A stretch of 64,000 nt of DNA. Origin: Providencia heimbachae ATCC 35613 (GTDB lineage Bacteria > Pseudomonadota > Gammaproteobacteria > Enterobacterales > Enterobacteriaceae). The DNA is taken from positions 62,001 through 126,000 of the forward strand of contig NZ_LXEW01000048.1 in the NCBI RefSeq assembly GCF_001655055.1. Reading direction: 5' to 3'. A program made the translations under genes and the position numbers. How positions within the stretch are numbered: position 1 is the first letter of the stretch; every line of letters starts with the position of its first letter. This document shows positions 18,133 to 27,764 of the stretch, piece by piece. A model generated the notes under the pieces. That model made no database searches. It was not told the origin of the DNA and saw nothing but the letters and a program-made list of their open reading frames with translations.

Positions 18133-18699
18133 TGCTTGCCCTCAGTCAGTATGGTGGAAAGACCATACTGTAAGGGAGTGTGTTGCGCAGATATGTCACT
18201 GAAAATGGCTAATATATGTTCTATTCTGAGGAGTATGGACAAGGTGTGTCTGAGAATATAGAAGAATTAACAGATAATTTTTAGCGTATATGGATGTTAA
18301 AAATATAATTCATGAGTTATTTTATTTATCAGTTAGTACTTATTCATAGTAGTAATATATATTTGAAATTTTTATGGTTATACATAAATTATAATTTTTT
18401 AATTTTAATTATTAGTAATGATTAATTTTTGGTTTGTTTTTACTCGACTGATTTTAATATTACTCCATATCTTGCGATGTTGGCTTTTATTCAATTAGGA
18501 CTGTTCTGTATTTTAGTTAGCAAGAAAGATGGCATTGCAATATGCTTTGCCATCTCTGTAAATTTTTTAATTTAGACCTTTTTGAGTTAAGATAAAGTCG
18601 GATATTTCCATCTTGCAGTTTAAATAAAGCCGGTAAAGTCGAATGTAAGTTATCAATAGCAAAGTATTACTTGTAGATATTTGCTTAAAACTCTTCTTA
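18133..18699. other. AT-rich intergenic region, no gene seen
   Basis: About 570 bases between the WYL gene and the HNH-like gene. Very AT-rich, especially 18240-18480. No supported frame or RNA gene is seen. It should contain the promoter of the WYL gene. A short sequence near 18327 (TTATCAGTTAGTACTTATT) resembles one near 15061. Confidence 0.4.
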
Positions 18700-19854
18700 C
18701 TATGGGATGACTAAAAAACCATGCTTGTCAAGTGGTGGCTCTGAAAAAAAAGAGTTATAAAATATATTACATGCTTCCTGATCATGTAAATCCAGATTGA
18801 AATAATTGGTCATATATTGATCTAGTATATTTTGATAATAAGCGTAATTTAAACTCTTTTTATCTTCTGCCTGACATATAATGTCTTTTCGTAGACCGGA
18901 AAATATATCAATAAAATGGTCTTTATCTCCATTTAACATGGCGTGAAAAGAAGCAACAGCAAATAACTCATTTGCAGGACCAGCGGATATATATGAACAT
19001 ATTTCAATATGATTAATTGAGTCTCTAAACTGTTCAAGACCTAGGCGCCATGTTTCTTCCTTTAATAGCTTTAGCAATGGTGGATTAGTATATATATTAG
19101 TACCAAATAACCTATACGATACCTCGGCGGAAGCAAAAGTTACCTGTTTAGCCGGAAATAGAGCTTCTTGTACTTCAATCTTTCCATATTGCTCTATAAG
19201 TGCCTTTAAAAGCGTGGATTTGACAGGAGTAGATGGTCTTGCCGCCTTAATACCACTAAGCTTTTCACTAAAATTATCAGTAGGTACAGAGTCTTTCATC
19301 TTTCTGTTAATCAACGCTGGGGCAATAATTATATTTCTTACTGTATTGCTCCCACCTTTGGAATTAGGATAAATATGACATAGCTCTAACTCAAACCAAG
19401 GAATAAGACGTTTTATAGGAACACGATACGAGTCAGTAACTCTGTGTCCATTTATTGTATTATATGCCTTCTGGTGAGTTGCTTTACGCTGGTATAACCG
19501 AATAAGGTTAGTAATATCATCCGGACTGTTAATACTCCCCAACCCTAGAGGATTATTTTTGAGCGTAGACTCTACATTAAGCCAGTAAGAATGTTTGACT
19601 AGATTAACAATGCCATTATCATCTATCAATCGTCTAGCTTTATTACGATGCTCATTACAGCAGTAGCGATGATTACGGGTATTAGATAGACTGTTACCAC
19701 AAGGTGGATATTGACATGTTAATCCCCGCTTAATTGCTCGCCTATCCGCATTGAACAATCTACGTTGATAATGGTCAGAGCATAAACGTAATTCACGCTC
19801 AGCAGGTAGCTGACCTACTAAGGATTTACAGTTATTTCGTTTACAAATAGCCAT
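18700..19854 (-). CDS. Zinc-binding, HNH-like putative endonuclease (384 aa)
   Basis: The first 75 residues are rich in Cys/His pairs that could bind zinc: Cys4, Cys9, Cys25, His28, then Cys47, Cys52, Cys65/66 and His69. Around residues 158-186 the sequence ELCHIYPNSKGGSNTVRN followed by APALINRKM resembles an HNH nuclease motif, with His160, Asn174 and Asn183 in the expected order and a GG loop. The C-terminal 200 residues are helical and not recognised. AAGAG lies 6 bases before the ATG. The gene is AT-rich and stands alone between the WYL gene and alpA. A nuclease role in defence or in island biology is possible; this is inferred from the motif only. Confidence 0.65.
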   Translation of the reverse strand: MAICKRNNCKSLVGQLPAERELRLCSDHYQRRLFNADRRAIKRGLTCQYPPCGNSLSNTRNHRYCCNEHRNKARRLIDDNGIVNLVKHSYWLNVESTLKNNPLGLGSINSPDDITNLIRLYQRKATHQKAYNTINGHRVTDSYRVPIKRLIPWFELELCHIYPNSKGGSNTVRNIIIAPALINRKMKDSVPTDNFSEKLSGIKAARPSTPVKSTLLKALIEQYGKIEVQEALFPAKQVTFASAEVSYRLFGTNIYTNPPLLKLLKEETWRLGLEQFRDSINHIEICSYISAGPANELFAVASFHAMLNGDKDHFIDIFSGLRKDIICQAEDKKSLNYAYYQNILDQYMTNYFNLDLHDQEACNIFYNSFFSEPPLDKHGFLVIP

Positions 19855-20086
19855 GCTGAACTCTTATTAAAATAGTTTATATTATCTGATGAAGTAAGTG
19901 TTTTTATAAATATCAATGAGCATAAACATATTAATTAATAGACTAATGTCATTCACTCCAATTAATAAGATACATCTGTCTCAAATGAAGTAGAAATACA
20001 CTAGCAAACCAATAATTAATTTCATTGAATTAAATTTCTTATTCATCAAATTTTATTTGCTAAGTTGGTGGTATGTAATTCGATAT

Positions 20087-20320
20087 TTACGTCGGTTCGG
20101 CAATAGCAGATGCTGATGCTAAATGGCGTTTCAACAACCATTCATCCAGTTCAGATTCAAGCCAACCGACAGACTGTATACCCAGACGATATTGTTTGGG
20201 AAATGTACAGTCATAGCGTGGTGACTTTGGATTGAGCCAGTCATAGATGGTTGAACGGGCGATACCAAGTTTGTCCGCGACTGCATTCATACGTAAGATT
20301 TTTATGGTTTGTGTCGTCAT
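20087..20320 (-). CDS. AlpA family regulator
   Basis: A 77-residue MerR-like winged helix protein of the AlpA type, known in CP4-57 as activator of the integrase gene and excision. The HTH is clear: RMNAVADKLGIARSTIYDWL, followed by FPKQYRLGIQSVGWLESELDEW, the usual AlpA ending. AGGA lies about 10 bases upstream of the ATG. It is divergent from the 249-residue gene at 20463. It probably controls integrase expression or excision of this ssrA island, although it lies 8 kb from the integrase with defence genes in between. Confidence 0.88.
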   Translation of the reverse strand: MTTQTIKILRMNAVADKLGIARSTIYDWLNPKSPRYDCTFPKQYRLGIQSVGWLESELDEWLLKRHLASASAIAEPT

Positions 20321-20462
20321 ATACGTTTGTTCCTGTTAGGTCCTGTATGGATAGGACTACAAGGTACAGGGAGAACTTACAAGGTGAAATATGTGAAGGC
20401 ATGTATTAAAATACATTTACTATATGTATATTCACTTTCTAATAAAACTATTAGGTAACAAT

Positions 20463-21209
20463 ATGATGAATGAAATCTATGAACGTATAAAAAGTGAATT
20501 TGATTCATTTATTACTAGATTAGATACAAGAGGAATTCGCACGATAGAGATACTTGATGAGAGGGTAGTCCAGCAAATGGAGTGGATACGTCTAAATTAT
20601 GATGATCTAAACCAGGCCAGAGAATACGTGAAAGATAAATATAGTGATATTTATCATAGTGTTAACTTACGCATAAACTACGATATAAACGGCTATTTGT
20701 ATTGGGCACGTCTTAACTTTTACTGGGGAGAACATGAGTGGGGTCAAGGAGAGCAGACTGAGGGAATATGGTTTATGGTACAGGCTACAAGAGCTCTTGC
20801 TTTATGGCAGGGGTATCTTGATGGATTGGATCGTCGTGAGCATGAGGAGTCGGTACAGCAACGACGGAAAAGTAGTGGATCTAAAGGTGGTTTTAAACGT
20901 GCGGGACGTTATCAGCCCGTGAAAGAGGAACTTATAAGGTTGCTCAAAGAAGAAAAGCCTGAAACGGGTTGGAAAACAAAGCGTGACGCTGTTGATGCTA
21001 TAGAACCCAAGCTGTGGCGTTTTATTGATGGCTCTTATAGAAAGGCATTTAACAAAGAAAATATACAGCGCCGTAAGGCCTTTGAACTAGAAAGAAAGCC
21101 TTTCAGCATGGTCAGAGAAAGTTTAGATCGTACTATGCTGGACTGGTCAAGGAATGATGAAGCAATCAAAAATGCATTTCAACAGGTTGTTGTCAGGAGA
21201 GGTAAATAA
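20463..21209 (+). CDS. Hypothetical protein of the island (248 aa)
   Basis: A soluble, highly charged protein (MMNEIYERIKSEFDSFITRL). Near residues 80-115 it is rich in Trp and Tyr (YLYWARLNFYWGEHEWGQGE), followed by a basic segment (RRKSSGSKGGFKRAGRYQP) and a C-terminal half that may be helical and nucleic-acid binding (KTKRDAVDAIEPKLWRFIDG). The longer frame from 20424 adds a short hydrophobic stretch with no ribosome site; the ATG pair at 20463 follows TTAGG. I recall related genes next to alpA in other islands but no function. It is transcribed away from alpA. Confidence 0.6.
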   Translation: MMNEIYERIKSEFDSFITRLDTRGIRTIEILDERVVQQMEWIRLNYDDLNQAREYVKDKYSDIYHSVNLRINYDINGYLYWARLNFYWGEHEWGQGEQTEGIWFMVQATRALALWQGYLDGLDRREHEESVQQRRKSSGSKGGFKRAGRYQPVKEELIRLLKEEKPETGWKTKRDAVDAIEPKLWRFIDGSYRKAFNKENIQRRKAFELERKPFSMVRESLDRTMLDWSRNDEAIKNAFQQVVVRRGK

Positions 21210-21734
21210 CCTGAGCTGCGAATAAGAATTGAACTAAATGCCCAAGTCACGATCAGATTGTTTGACGAGAACATTCATAATCGTAAGGATTTGGGCAATG
21301 GTTAATTTAGAAAAAATCTACACTGATGTCGATACTTTTGAGTCTGTAATTTTAATTAGTGATTATGCTGATAATATAATATAATATAATATAAATTAAT
21401 TTAATTTAAATTATATTATCTTCTTCTTTTATGGTCTATTTTAGCTCTATATTTTTCTTTATATGTTTATCTATCCCGTAATCACTATTATCTTAACTCT
21501 TATTATGATGGGCTTATTTGTCTAGGATAAATACTAATGAAGTAACATTAGCTATCGAAACTTGAAATAAGTCAGGTTTGATCTAACGTTTTTATGAAAT
21601 TTGACTATATTTCCCGTCTAGTACCTGTATGAATAATTTTTCATACTATCAAAATCAGGGTTAACTAATAGATTGAATTAACTATTCATATTACAATGAA
21701 TTTAATATCATTTTGGTCATGTGGTCATGAAAAT
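21210..21734. other. Intergenic region with AT-only inverted repeat
   Basis: No supported gene. A short frame at 21299 (MVNLEKIYTDVDTFESVILI ...) ends after 28 codons and may be a transposase remnant. At 21370-21420 lies a block of ATAAT units with perfect inverted ends (GATAATATAAT and ATTATATTATC) and no G or C inside. The promoter for the methyltransferase operon should lie in the right part. Confidence 0.5.
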
Positions 21735-24449
21735 ATGAATAGCGTACAAATAGAAGAAAATGTAAAAAATTTGGTGAAACAAGTATTAAGCCAAGAAATA
21801 TCAAAAGATGATTTTGTTTACGAATTTCTGCTTGCTTATGGGCATCGTAAGTCAGTAATCAGCCGCGTTAAGTCTGGAGAGCGCAACCTAGCTAAGAATG
21901 CTGGTGAAGTGATCTTAAAGCGTCACTTGTATTTCAAACCATGCGTCTCAAATTTGTTCTCTGAAATAGATACCCTCAAAAATAGCAAAATAGTTGCTAC
22001 CAATAAGATTCGTTTTGTTGTTGTCACGGATTTCTCTCAGCTCATTGCTATTGATATAAAGACTCAAGACACGCTTGATGTTGAGCTTGGTCAACTAGCG
22101 AAGCACTTCGATTTCTTCTTACCTTGGGCGGGTATGGAGAAAATGGTCTATCATGGTGAAAACCCCGCGGATGTTAAAGCTGCTGAGAAGATGGCAGATT
22201 TCTTTGACTATATAAAATCGATCAATTATTCAGCGAATGCTACAAAAGAGCAGTTGCATGAGGTGGTTTTATTTCTTAACCGTTTACTCTTCTGTTTATT
22301 CGCTGAAGATACGAAGATTTTCAAGCATGAGCCATATCAATTTACTAATGTAATTACACGTACAAACGTTGATGGTAGCGATGTTCATTTAGCTTTGAAA
22401 AGGTTATTTGAGGTATTGAATACTCCGGCAGAAAGCCGCCCAGATTTACCTGATTACTTAAGTAAATTCCCATACGTAAATGGCGGGTTATTTAAAAAAG
22501 AAATAGCCATTCCTACGTTCGATTTCAAAGCTAGGAAAATGTTACTTGATGCAGGTGAGTTGGACTGGTCTGATATCAATCCAGATATCTTCGGTTCTAT
22601 GATTCAAGGTGTTGCCGAACCAGAAACTCGTAGCAAAATGGGAATGCACTACACATCGGTATCAAACATCATGAAAGTGATTGAGCCGCTGTTCTTGAAT
22701 GATCTTTACGAAGAGTTTGATAAGTGTAATGACAACCTAAACAAACTAAAGAAACTTCAGGTACGCCTAAGCCGCATTAAGTTCTTTGACCCCGCTTGTG
22801 GCTCTGGCAACTTCTTGATCATTACTTACAAAGAAATTCGTTTATTAGAAATAGAAATATTAAAGCGTATCAGTGAACTAGAAAAACAGTTAACGAATTC
22901 ATCTATTGGACAAAATTATACCGTTGATGTTTTTGGTGAAAGTTTATCAGCAATCCACTTAGATCAATTCTATGGTATCGAGTTTGACGACTTTGCTCAT
23001 GAGATGGCGATTCTCTCTCTTTGGCTAGTCGAACATCAGATGAACATGGTGTTTGAGACCGAGTTTGGTTATACGGCACCAACGCTCCCATTGAAGCAAA
23101 GTGGTCGAATTTTTGCGGGGAATGCAGCGAGAATTGATTGGGATTTGGTATGCCCGATAGCAGATGATGAAGTATATGTGTTGGGAAATCCTCCTTATTT
23201 AGGCGCTCGAAATCAGGACAAACAGCAAAAATCGGATGTTTATACCTGTTATAATGGTGCGAAAGAGCATAAGGATGCTGATTATATTAGCTGCTGGTTT
23301 ATTAAGGCGTCAAAGTACATCTCTCAATCAAATGGTAAGTTTGCGTTCGTTTCTACTAACTCTGTGTGTCAAGGAGATCATGTCTCTATATTATGGCCAC
23401 TGATCTTCAATAATGAGCAAGAAATATTTTTTGCCTATGAGTCTTTTAAATGGACTAATAATGCCAAATCTAATGCAGGAGTTACTTGTGTTATTATTGG
23501 GATTAGAAATATTTCTCGTGAAAAGAAAAGCTTATACAGCGCAAAAGAGTTTCGAGAAGTTAATAACATTAATGGCTATCTTACATCGTCAAGTAATGTA
23601 TTGGTATCAAAGCGAACTGATGGCCTTACACGTAGACCCAAAATGGTAATGGGGAGCCAAGCGAGGGATGGCGGAAATCTTATATTATCTGTAGAGGAGA
23701 AAGATGAAATTGTTTCTTTATATCCTGAGTCAGAGGTATTGTTTAAAAAACTTGTTGGATCGGATGAGTTTATTAAAGGTAATGTTCGATGGTGCTTATG
23801 GATTGAAGATAATCAAAAAGAACTAGCTGAATTAATACCACCTATTAATTTACGAATTAAGAATACTTTTGAATTTCGGTTAGCATCTAAAGCAAAAACT
23901 ACAAATGGTTATGCAAGTATACCTCATAAATTCGCGCAGAGAGCACATAAAAATGGATCTGCATTACTTATTCCTGCGGTTTCATCGGAACGGAGAGATT
24001 ATATACCTCTTGGGTTTGTAGATGATAGTGTTGTTATATCCAATCGAGCTTTTGTTATTTATGAGGCACCTATTTACCTTTTTGGTCTTTTAACTTCCAA
24101 AATACATGTTGCTTGGATAAAAGCTGTGTCTGGAAGGTTGGAGACGAGAATTAATTATTCATCAGGGATATCTTACAACACATTTCCTATTCCAGAATTA
24201 AGTTCTGTACAAAAAGAAAAAATAGAAGAACTTGTTTTATCTGTACTAGAGGTTCGTGAAGAATTTCCAGAACGAACCATTGCCGAACTATATGATCCAG
24301 AAACGATGCCAAAGTTATTGCTTGATGCTCACCGGTCATTAGATCTTTATGTAGATAAATGTTATAGAAAACAAGGGTTTTTAAATGAGGACGATGCTCT
24401 AAACTTTCTGTTTAGTCTTTATGAATCAACTTTGGCGCTAGGGAGGTAA
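21735..24449 (+). CDS. MmeI-like DNA methyltransferase lacking a visible nuclease motif
   Basis: A 904-residue N6-adenine DNA methyltransferase of the MmeI/type IIL family. Seen in order: N-terminal helical part (VYEFLLAYGHRKSVISRVKS), a spacer region typical of the family (NRLLFCLFAEDTKIF, FPYVNGGLF, FGSMIQGV, MGMHYTSVSNIMKVIEPLFL), SAM motif FFDPACGSGNFL near 350, catalytic motif GNPPYLG near 483, then target recognition and C-terminal regions (VSGRLETRINYSSGISYNTF, LYDPETMP). MmeI itself carries a nuclease domain at the N-terminus; here I see no D-ExK motif. ATG 21735 is preferred over 21696 on family fit, although neither has a good ribosome site. The helicase gene follows after 3 bases, so they form an operon. 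Confidence 0.9.
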   Translation: MNSVQIEENVKNLVKQVLSQEISKDDFVYEFLLAYGHRKSVISRVKSGERNLAKNAGEVILKRHLYFKPCVSNLFSEIDTLKNSKIVATNKIRFVVVTDFSQLIAIDIKTQDTLDVELGQLAKHFDFFLPWAGMEKMVYHGENPADVKAAEKMADFFDYIKSINYSANATKEQLHEVVLFLNRLLFCLFAEDTKIFKHEPYQFTNVITRTNVDGSDVHLALKRLFEVLNTPAESRPDLPDYLSKFPYVNGGLFKKEIAIPTFDFKARKMLLDAGELDWSDINPDIFGSMIQGVAEPETRSKMGMHYTSVSNIMKVIEPLFLNDLYEEFDKCNDNLNKLKKLQVRLSRIKFFDPACGSGNFLIITYKEIRLLEIEILKRISELEKQLTNSSIGQNYTVDVFGESLSAIHLDQFYGIEFDDFAHEMAILSLWLVEHQMNMVFETEFGYTAPTLPLKQSGRIFAGNAARIDWDLVCPIADDEVYVLGNPPYLGARNQDKQQKSDVYTCYNGAKEHKDADYISCWFIKASKYISQSNGKFAFVSTNSVCQGDHVSILWPLIFNNEQEIFFAYESFKWTNNAKSNAGVTCVIIGIRNISREKKSLYSAKEFREVNNINGYLTSSSNVLVSKRTDGLTRRPKMVMGSQARDGGNLILSVEEKDEIVSLYPESEVLFKKLVGSDEFIKGNVRWCLWIEDNQKELAELIPPINLRIKNTFEFRLASKAKTTNGYASIPHKFAQRAHKNGSALLIPAVSSERRDYIPLGFVDDSVVISNRAFVIYEAPIYLFGLLTSKIHVAWIKAVSGRLETRINYSSGISYNTFPIPELSSVQKEKIEELVLSVLEVREEFPERTIAELYDPETMPKLLLDAHRSLDLYVDKCYRKQGFLNEDDALNFLFSLYESTLALGR

Positions 24450-24452
24450 GAA

Positions 24453-26396
24453 ATGCCTGATTTAGTCCACGTAACCTACGCCCAAACAGGCGAAAGTACC
24501 AACACCAATGATAGGGGGATGCGAGCCATGCAGGCTCGTGCTTTTGAGCAGCGAGCCAGTCAATATCTGCTGATTAAAGCACCTCCTGCTTCTGGTAAAT
24601 CTCGTGCCCTAATGTTCATTGGCTTGGATAAGCTTCACAACCAAGGCATCGATAAGGTAATTGTTGCCGTTCCTGAACGTTCTATCGGTGGCTCTTTTGG
24701 GTACACTCAGCTAACTAAATTCGGTTTCTTTGCGGATTGGAACATCAATCCGCATTACAACCTTTGTACATCTGCCAGCAATCAAAGCAAAGTTAAAACC
24801 TTTAAAGAGTTTTTAGATAGTGATGAGCGCATTTTAATCTGTACTCACGCTACCTTACGCTTTGCATACCAAGAATTAGAAGACTCAACTTTTGACAATA
24901 CCTTATTGGCAATCGATGAGTTCCATCATGTTTCTGCTGATGGTGACAACGTGTTGGGTGATGTGTTGCGTGCACTTATCGAGAACAGCACCGCACATAT
25001 CGTTGCGATGACGGGTTCTTACTTTCGTGGGGATAGTGTATCTATCCTGACCCCAGAAGATGAGATGAAGTTTGATAAGGTTTCTTTTAACTATTACGAG
25101 CAACTGAACGGCTACCAGTATCTCAAGTCTTTGGGGATTGGCTACCACTTCTACAAGGGGCATTACCTCACTGCACTAGAAGAGGTGTTGGATACTGATA
25201 AGAAAACAATTGTTCATATCCCTAATGTAAACTCTGCTGAATCAGGTAAAGACGACAAGTATGAACAAGTTGCAGCTATCTTAGACATTATTGGTGAGCA
25301 CCAATTCACTGATCCTGATACTGGTGTTATTCATATCAAGCGTAAGGAAGATGGCAAAATCATCAAAGTTGCCGATCTCGTATGGGATGAAAAAGACAGA
25401 GAAAAAACCCAAGCGTTTTTACGTGACATTGAGCATGAAGATGACATCGATATCATTATTGCGCTAGGCATGGCTAAAGAAGGATTTGACTGGAGTTTTT
25501 GTGAGCATGCTTTGACAATTGGGTATCGCAACTCTTTGACTGAAGTTGTACAGATTATTGGTCGTTGTACTCGTGATAGCCACAATAAGACTCACGCTCA
25601 GTTTACCAACTTGATTGCGGAACCTGATGCTTCAAGTGATCAAGTTAACTATGCCGTGAACAACATGCTCAAGGCAATCACATGTTCTCTCCTTATGGAG
25701 CAAGTGCTAGCACCAAACTTTAAATTTAAAGCAAAAGATCCAGCAGATAAGGATCCAACACCGCCAGGAGTGATCAGTATTGGTGGTTTAAAAGAGCCAA
25801 GCACTAAGCGTACTAAGCAAATAATCGAAACAGACCTTGATGATTTGAAAGCTTCTATTTTGCAGGATGATAACATAGTGAAAGCTTCAGCAGCAGGTCA
25901 CGATCCTGAAGTCATAAATAAGGTGTTGATTCCTAAGCTTATTGAGAAAAAATATCCAGACCTTTCTAAAGATGAGATTGAGGAAATTCGTCAACGAGTG
26001 GTTGTGGACTCAGCAATCTCAACTTCTGAAATTAAAGAAGAGGGGGGCAAGAAGTTTGTTCGTATGGCTGGGAAGTTCATAAATATTGATGAGCTACATA
26101 TTGACCTTATCGACCAAGTAAACCCGTTCCAGAAAGCATTTGAGATTCTATCGAAAGCGGTAAACACAGACACACTTAAGTTGATTCAAGACTCTATTGA
26201 ATCGACTCGTATGCAAATGTCTAAAGAAGAAGCTATCGCTCTGTGGCCGAAAGTTCAAGAATTTGTAAAAGAGCACAATCGACACCCAGATCTTAACTCT
26301 CGTAATGGTCGTGAGCGAGAATTAGCTCAATGTGTTATCTATCTGCGCCGTGTGGCTCAAGAACAGGCAGCACAAGCTCAAAAAGAGGCAATGTAG
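24453..26396 (+). CDS. DEAD-type helicase of the methyltransferase operon
   Basis: A 647-residue superfamily 2 helicase or translocase. Walker A is APPASGKS (43-50), motif II AIDEFHHVS (Asp155), motif III AMTGSYF near 187, and C-terminal helicase motifs AKEGFDW near 345 and QIIGRCTRD near 370. About 250 further residues (from 400) are charged and may contact partners. GGAGG ends at the methyltransferase stop and serves as ribosome site. The GIY-YIG gene begins one base after the stop (TAG ATG), so the three proteins are probably made in step and may form a complex. Likely job: DNA translocation in a restriction-like defence system. Substrate is not known. Confidence 0.9.
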   Translation: MPDLVHVTYAQTGESTNTNDRGMRAMQARAFEQRASQYLLIKAPPASGKSRALMFIGLDKLHNQGIDKVIVAVPERSIGGSFGYTQLTKFGFFADWNINPHYNLCTSASNQSKVKTFKEFLDSDERILICTHATLRFAYQELEDSTFDNTLLAIDEFHHVSADGDNVLGDVLRALIENSTAHIVAMTGSYFRGDSVSILTPEDEMKFDKVSFNYYEQLNGYQYLKSLGIGYHFYKGHYLTALEEVLDTDKKTIVHIPNVNSAESGKDDKYEQVAAILDIIGEHQFTDPDTGVIHIKRKEDGKIIKVADLVWDEKDREKTQAFLRDIEHEDDIDIIIALGMAKEGFDWSFCEHALTIGYRNSLTEVVQIIGRCTRDSHNKTHAQFTNLIAEPDASSDQVNYAVNNMLKAITCSLLMEQVLAPNFKFKAKDPADKDPTPPGVISIGGLKEPSTKRTKQIIETDLDDLKASILQDDNIVKASAAGHDPEVINKVLIPKLIEKKYPDLSKDEIEEIRQRVVVDSAISTSEIKEEGGKKFVRMAGKFINIDELHIDLIDQVNPFQKAFEILSKAVNTDTLKLIQDSIESTRMQMSKEEAIALWPKVQEFVKEHNRHPDLNSRNGRERELAQCVIYLRRVAQEQAAQAQKEAM

Positions 26397-27557
26397 ATGG
26401 AAGATTGGCTGAAAGATATCCTTGCTTCAGATACGCTGGGCTTATTAAAAACAAAACCTAAATCATTGGTACCAACCGCCGACGACCACTTACTAACTAA
26501 ATTTAAACAGATTAATGAATTTTTTGATAAGCATGGGAGAGAGCCTCAAGCGAATCGTGGCAATCCGATTGAGCTGATGCGTAACAAAAGCCTTGAGTCT
26601 ATCCGTAGTAATGAACAGTATTGCCGTGCACTAGAACAGTACGATATTCATGGACTTCTACCACGGTTTGAAGAATCCAAACCAGACTCTATTGAAGCGA
26701 TACTTGCTGATGACATGTTAGGGATATTGGATTTGCCTGATGGCAGCATCTTCAATCTAAAACACGTTAAGAAGACCTTAGAAATGCCTCGTCATGTTGC
26801 CAAGCGTAAGAAGTGTGCCAACTTTCATGACTATGAACCTCTGTTTCAACAGTGTCATGCTGATCTTAAAACAGGCGAAAAAGAAGCGGTTCAATTCACT
26901 GGTGAGCAGCAAATTCAAAAGGGTATGTTCTTCATTCTTCATGGCATCACTTGCTATGTTTCTGACATGGAAGAAAGACAGAAGAAGAATGGCAAGGTAA
27001 ATGCTCGATTACATCTGGTTTTTGAAAACGGCACGGAATCAGACATGTTACTGCGCTCGCTAGCTACTGAGCTATACAAGGATGAAACGGGACGTCGTAT
27101 ATTAGATAAAAATGATAAAGCTTTAGATGCATTGCTAAACATCACGAATGATGATCAAAAGTCTGGTTATATCTATATCCTAAAGTCCTTAAGCAGTGAA
27201 CCTGAGATCAGCGGTGTGAATAATCTATACAAGATTGGTTATTCAACCACACCTGTAAAACAACGTCTTGCTAATGCAGAGAATGAACCAACTTATTTAA
27301 TGGCACCAGTTCAGCTAGTATCTGAGTTTGAGTGTTACAATATGAAAACACATAAGTTTGAAGGATTGCTACATACATTTTTTGGGCATTCCTGTTTGGA
27401 TGTGAAAGTAGCAGATCATAAAGGGATCTCTCATATCCCAAGAGAATGGTTTATTGCACCTTTAAAGTGCATCAAGCAGGCTATACAAATGCTTATCACT
27501 GGTGACATTATTAACTATTGCTATGATGCTGTAACACAAGAGATAGTTGAGAGGTAG
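26397..27557 (+). CDS. GIY-YIG protein (T5orf172/MUG113-like) of the methyltransferase operon
   Basis: A 386-residue protein whose C-terminal part (about 255-350) is GIY-YIG-like: SGYIYILKSLS, then VNNLYKIGYSTTPVKQRLAN, matching the T5orf172/MUG113 branch of this nuclease fold. The N-terminal 240 residues hold a repeated pattern of 'ILASDTLGLL / ILADDMLGIL' about 90 residues apart, perhaps a protein-binding or DNA-binding module. Because the methyltransferase lacks a visible nuclease motif, this protein may supply cutting; that is inference. Start overlaps the helicase end (TAG ATG) with AGAGG upstream. It is the last gene of the operon. Confidence 0.85.
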   Translation: MEDWLKDILASDTLGLLKTKPKSLVPTADDHLLTKFKQINEFFDKHGREPQANRGNPIELMRNKSLESIRSNEQYCRALEQYDIHGLLPRFEESKPDSIEAILADDMLGILDLPDGSIFNLKHVKKTLEMPRHVAKRKKCANFHDYEPLFQQCHADLKTGEKEAVQFTGEQQIQKGMFFILHGITCYVSDMEERQKKNGKVNARLHLVFENGTESDMLLRSLATELYKDETGRRILDKNDKALDALLNITNDDQKSGYIYILKSLSSEPEISGVNNLYKIGYSTTPVKQRLANAENEPTYLMAPVQLVSEFECYNMKTHKFEGLLHTFFGHSCLDVKVADHKGISHIPREWFIAPLKCIKQAIQMLITGDIINYCYDAVTQEIVER

Positions 27558-27568
27558 GCTGTTTGTTG

Positions 27569-27600
27569 AAGGGAGGGACTTGTCACTCCTCCCTATTATT
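27569..27600 (+). terminator. Hairpin after the GIY-YIG gene
   Basis: GGGAGG (27571-27576) pairs with CCTCCC (27588-27593), 14 bases after the stop, followed by an AT-rich stretch. It is a plausible but weak terminator for the methyltransferase operon. Confidence 0.5.
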
Positions 27601-27764
27601 ATCAGAATAATAACTATTCATACTGCCGTGTGGTTTGTTTTATGCCTATATAAGCGATGTATTAACAATTATAATTAATGTAGGTCTATAAGCTTATTGT
27701 ATGAGCGTTAATCTTTGTATCTTTCCATCTTCCTCTATCTACTTAAACTTTGTTTATTTAGCAA

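Noticed and set aside
18003-18242. 79-aa minus-strand frame with hydrophobic stretch overlapping the WYL gene start
   Set aside because: It overlaps a clearly better gene in another frame and has no ribosome site of note.
15059-18345. Similar short sequences near 15061 and 18327 (GTTAGTACTTATT)
   Set aside because: Only two imperfect copies of about 18 bases in AT-rich DNA; may be chance.
21299-21385. 28-codon frame MVNLEKIYTDVDTF... possibly a transposase start
   Set aside because: Too short and no inverted repeats or further transposase sequence; noted only as a possible remnant.
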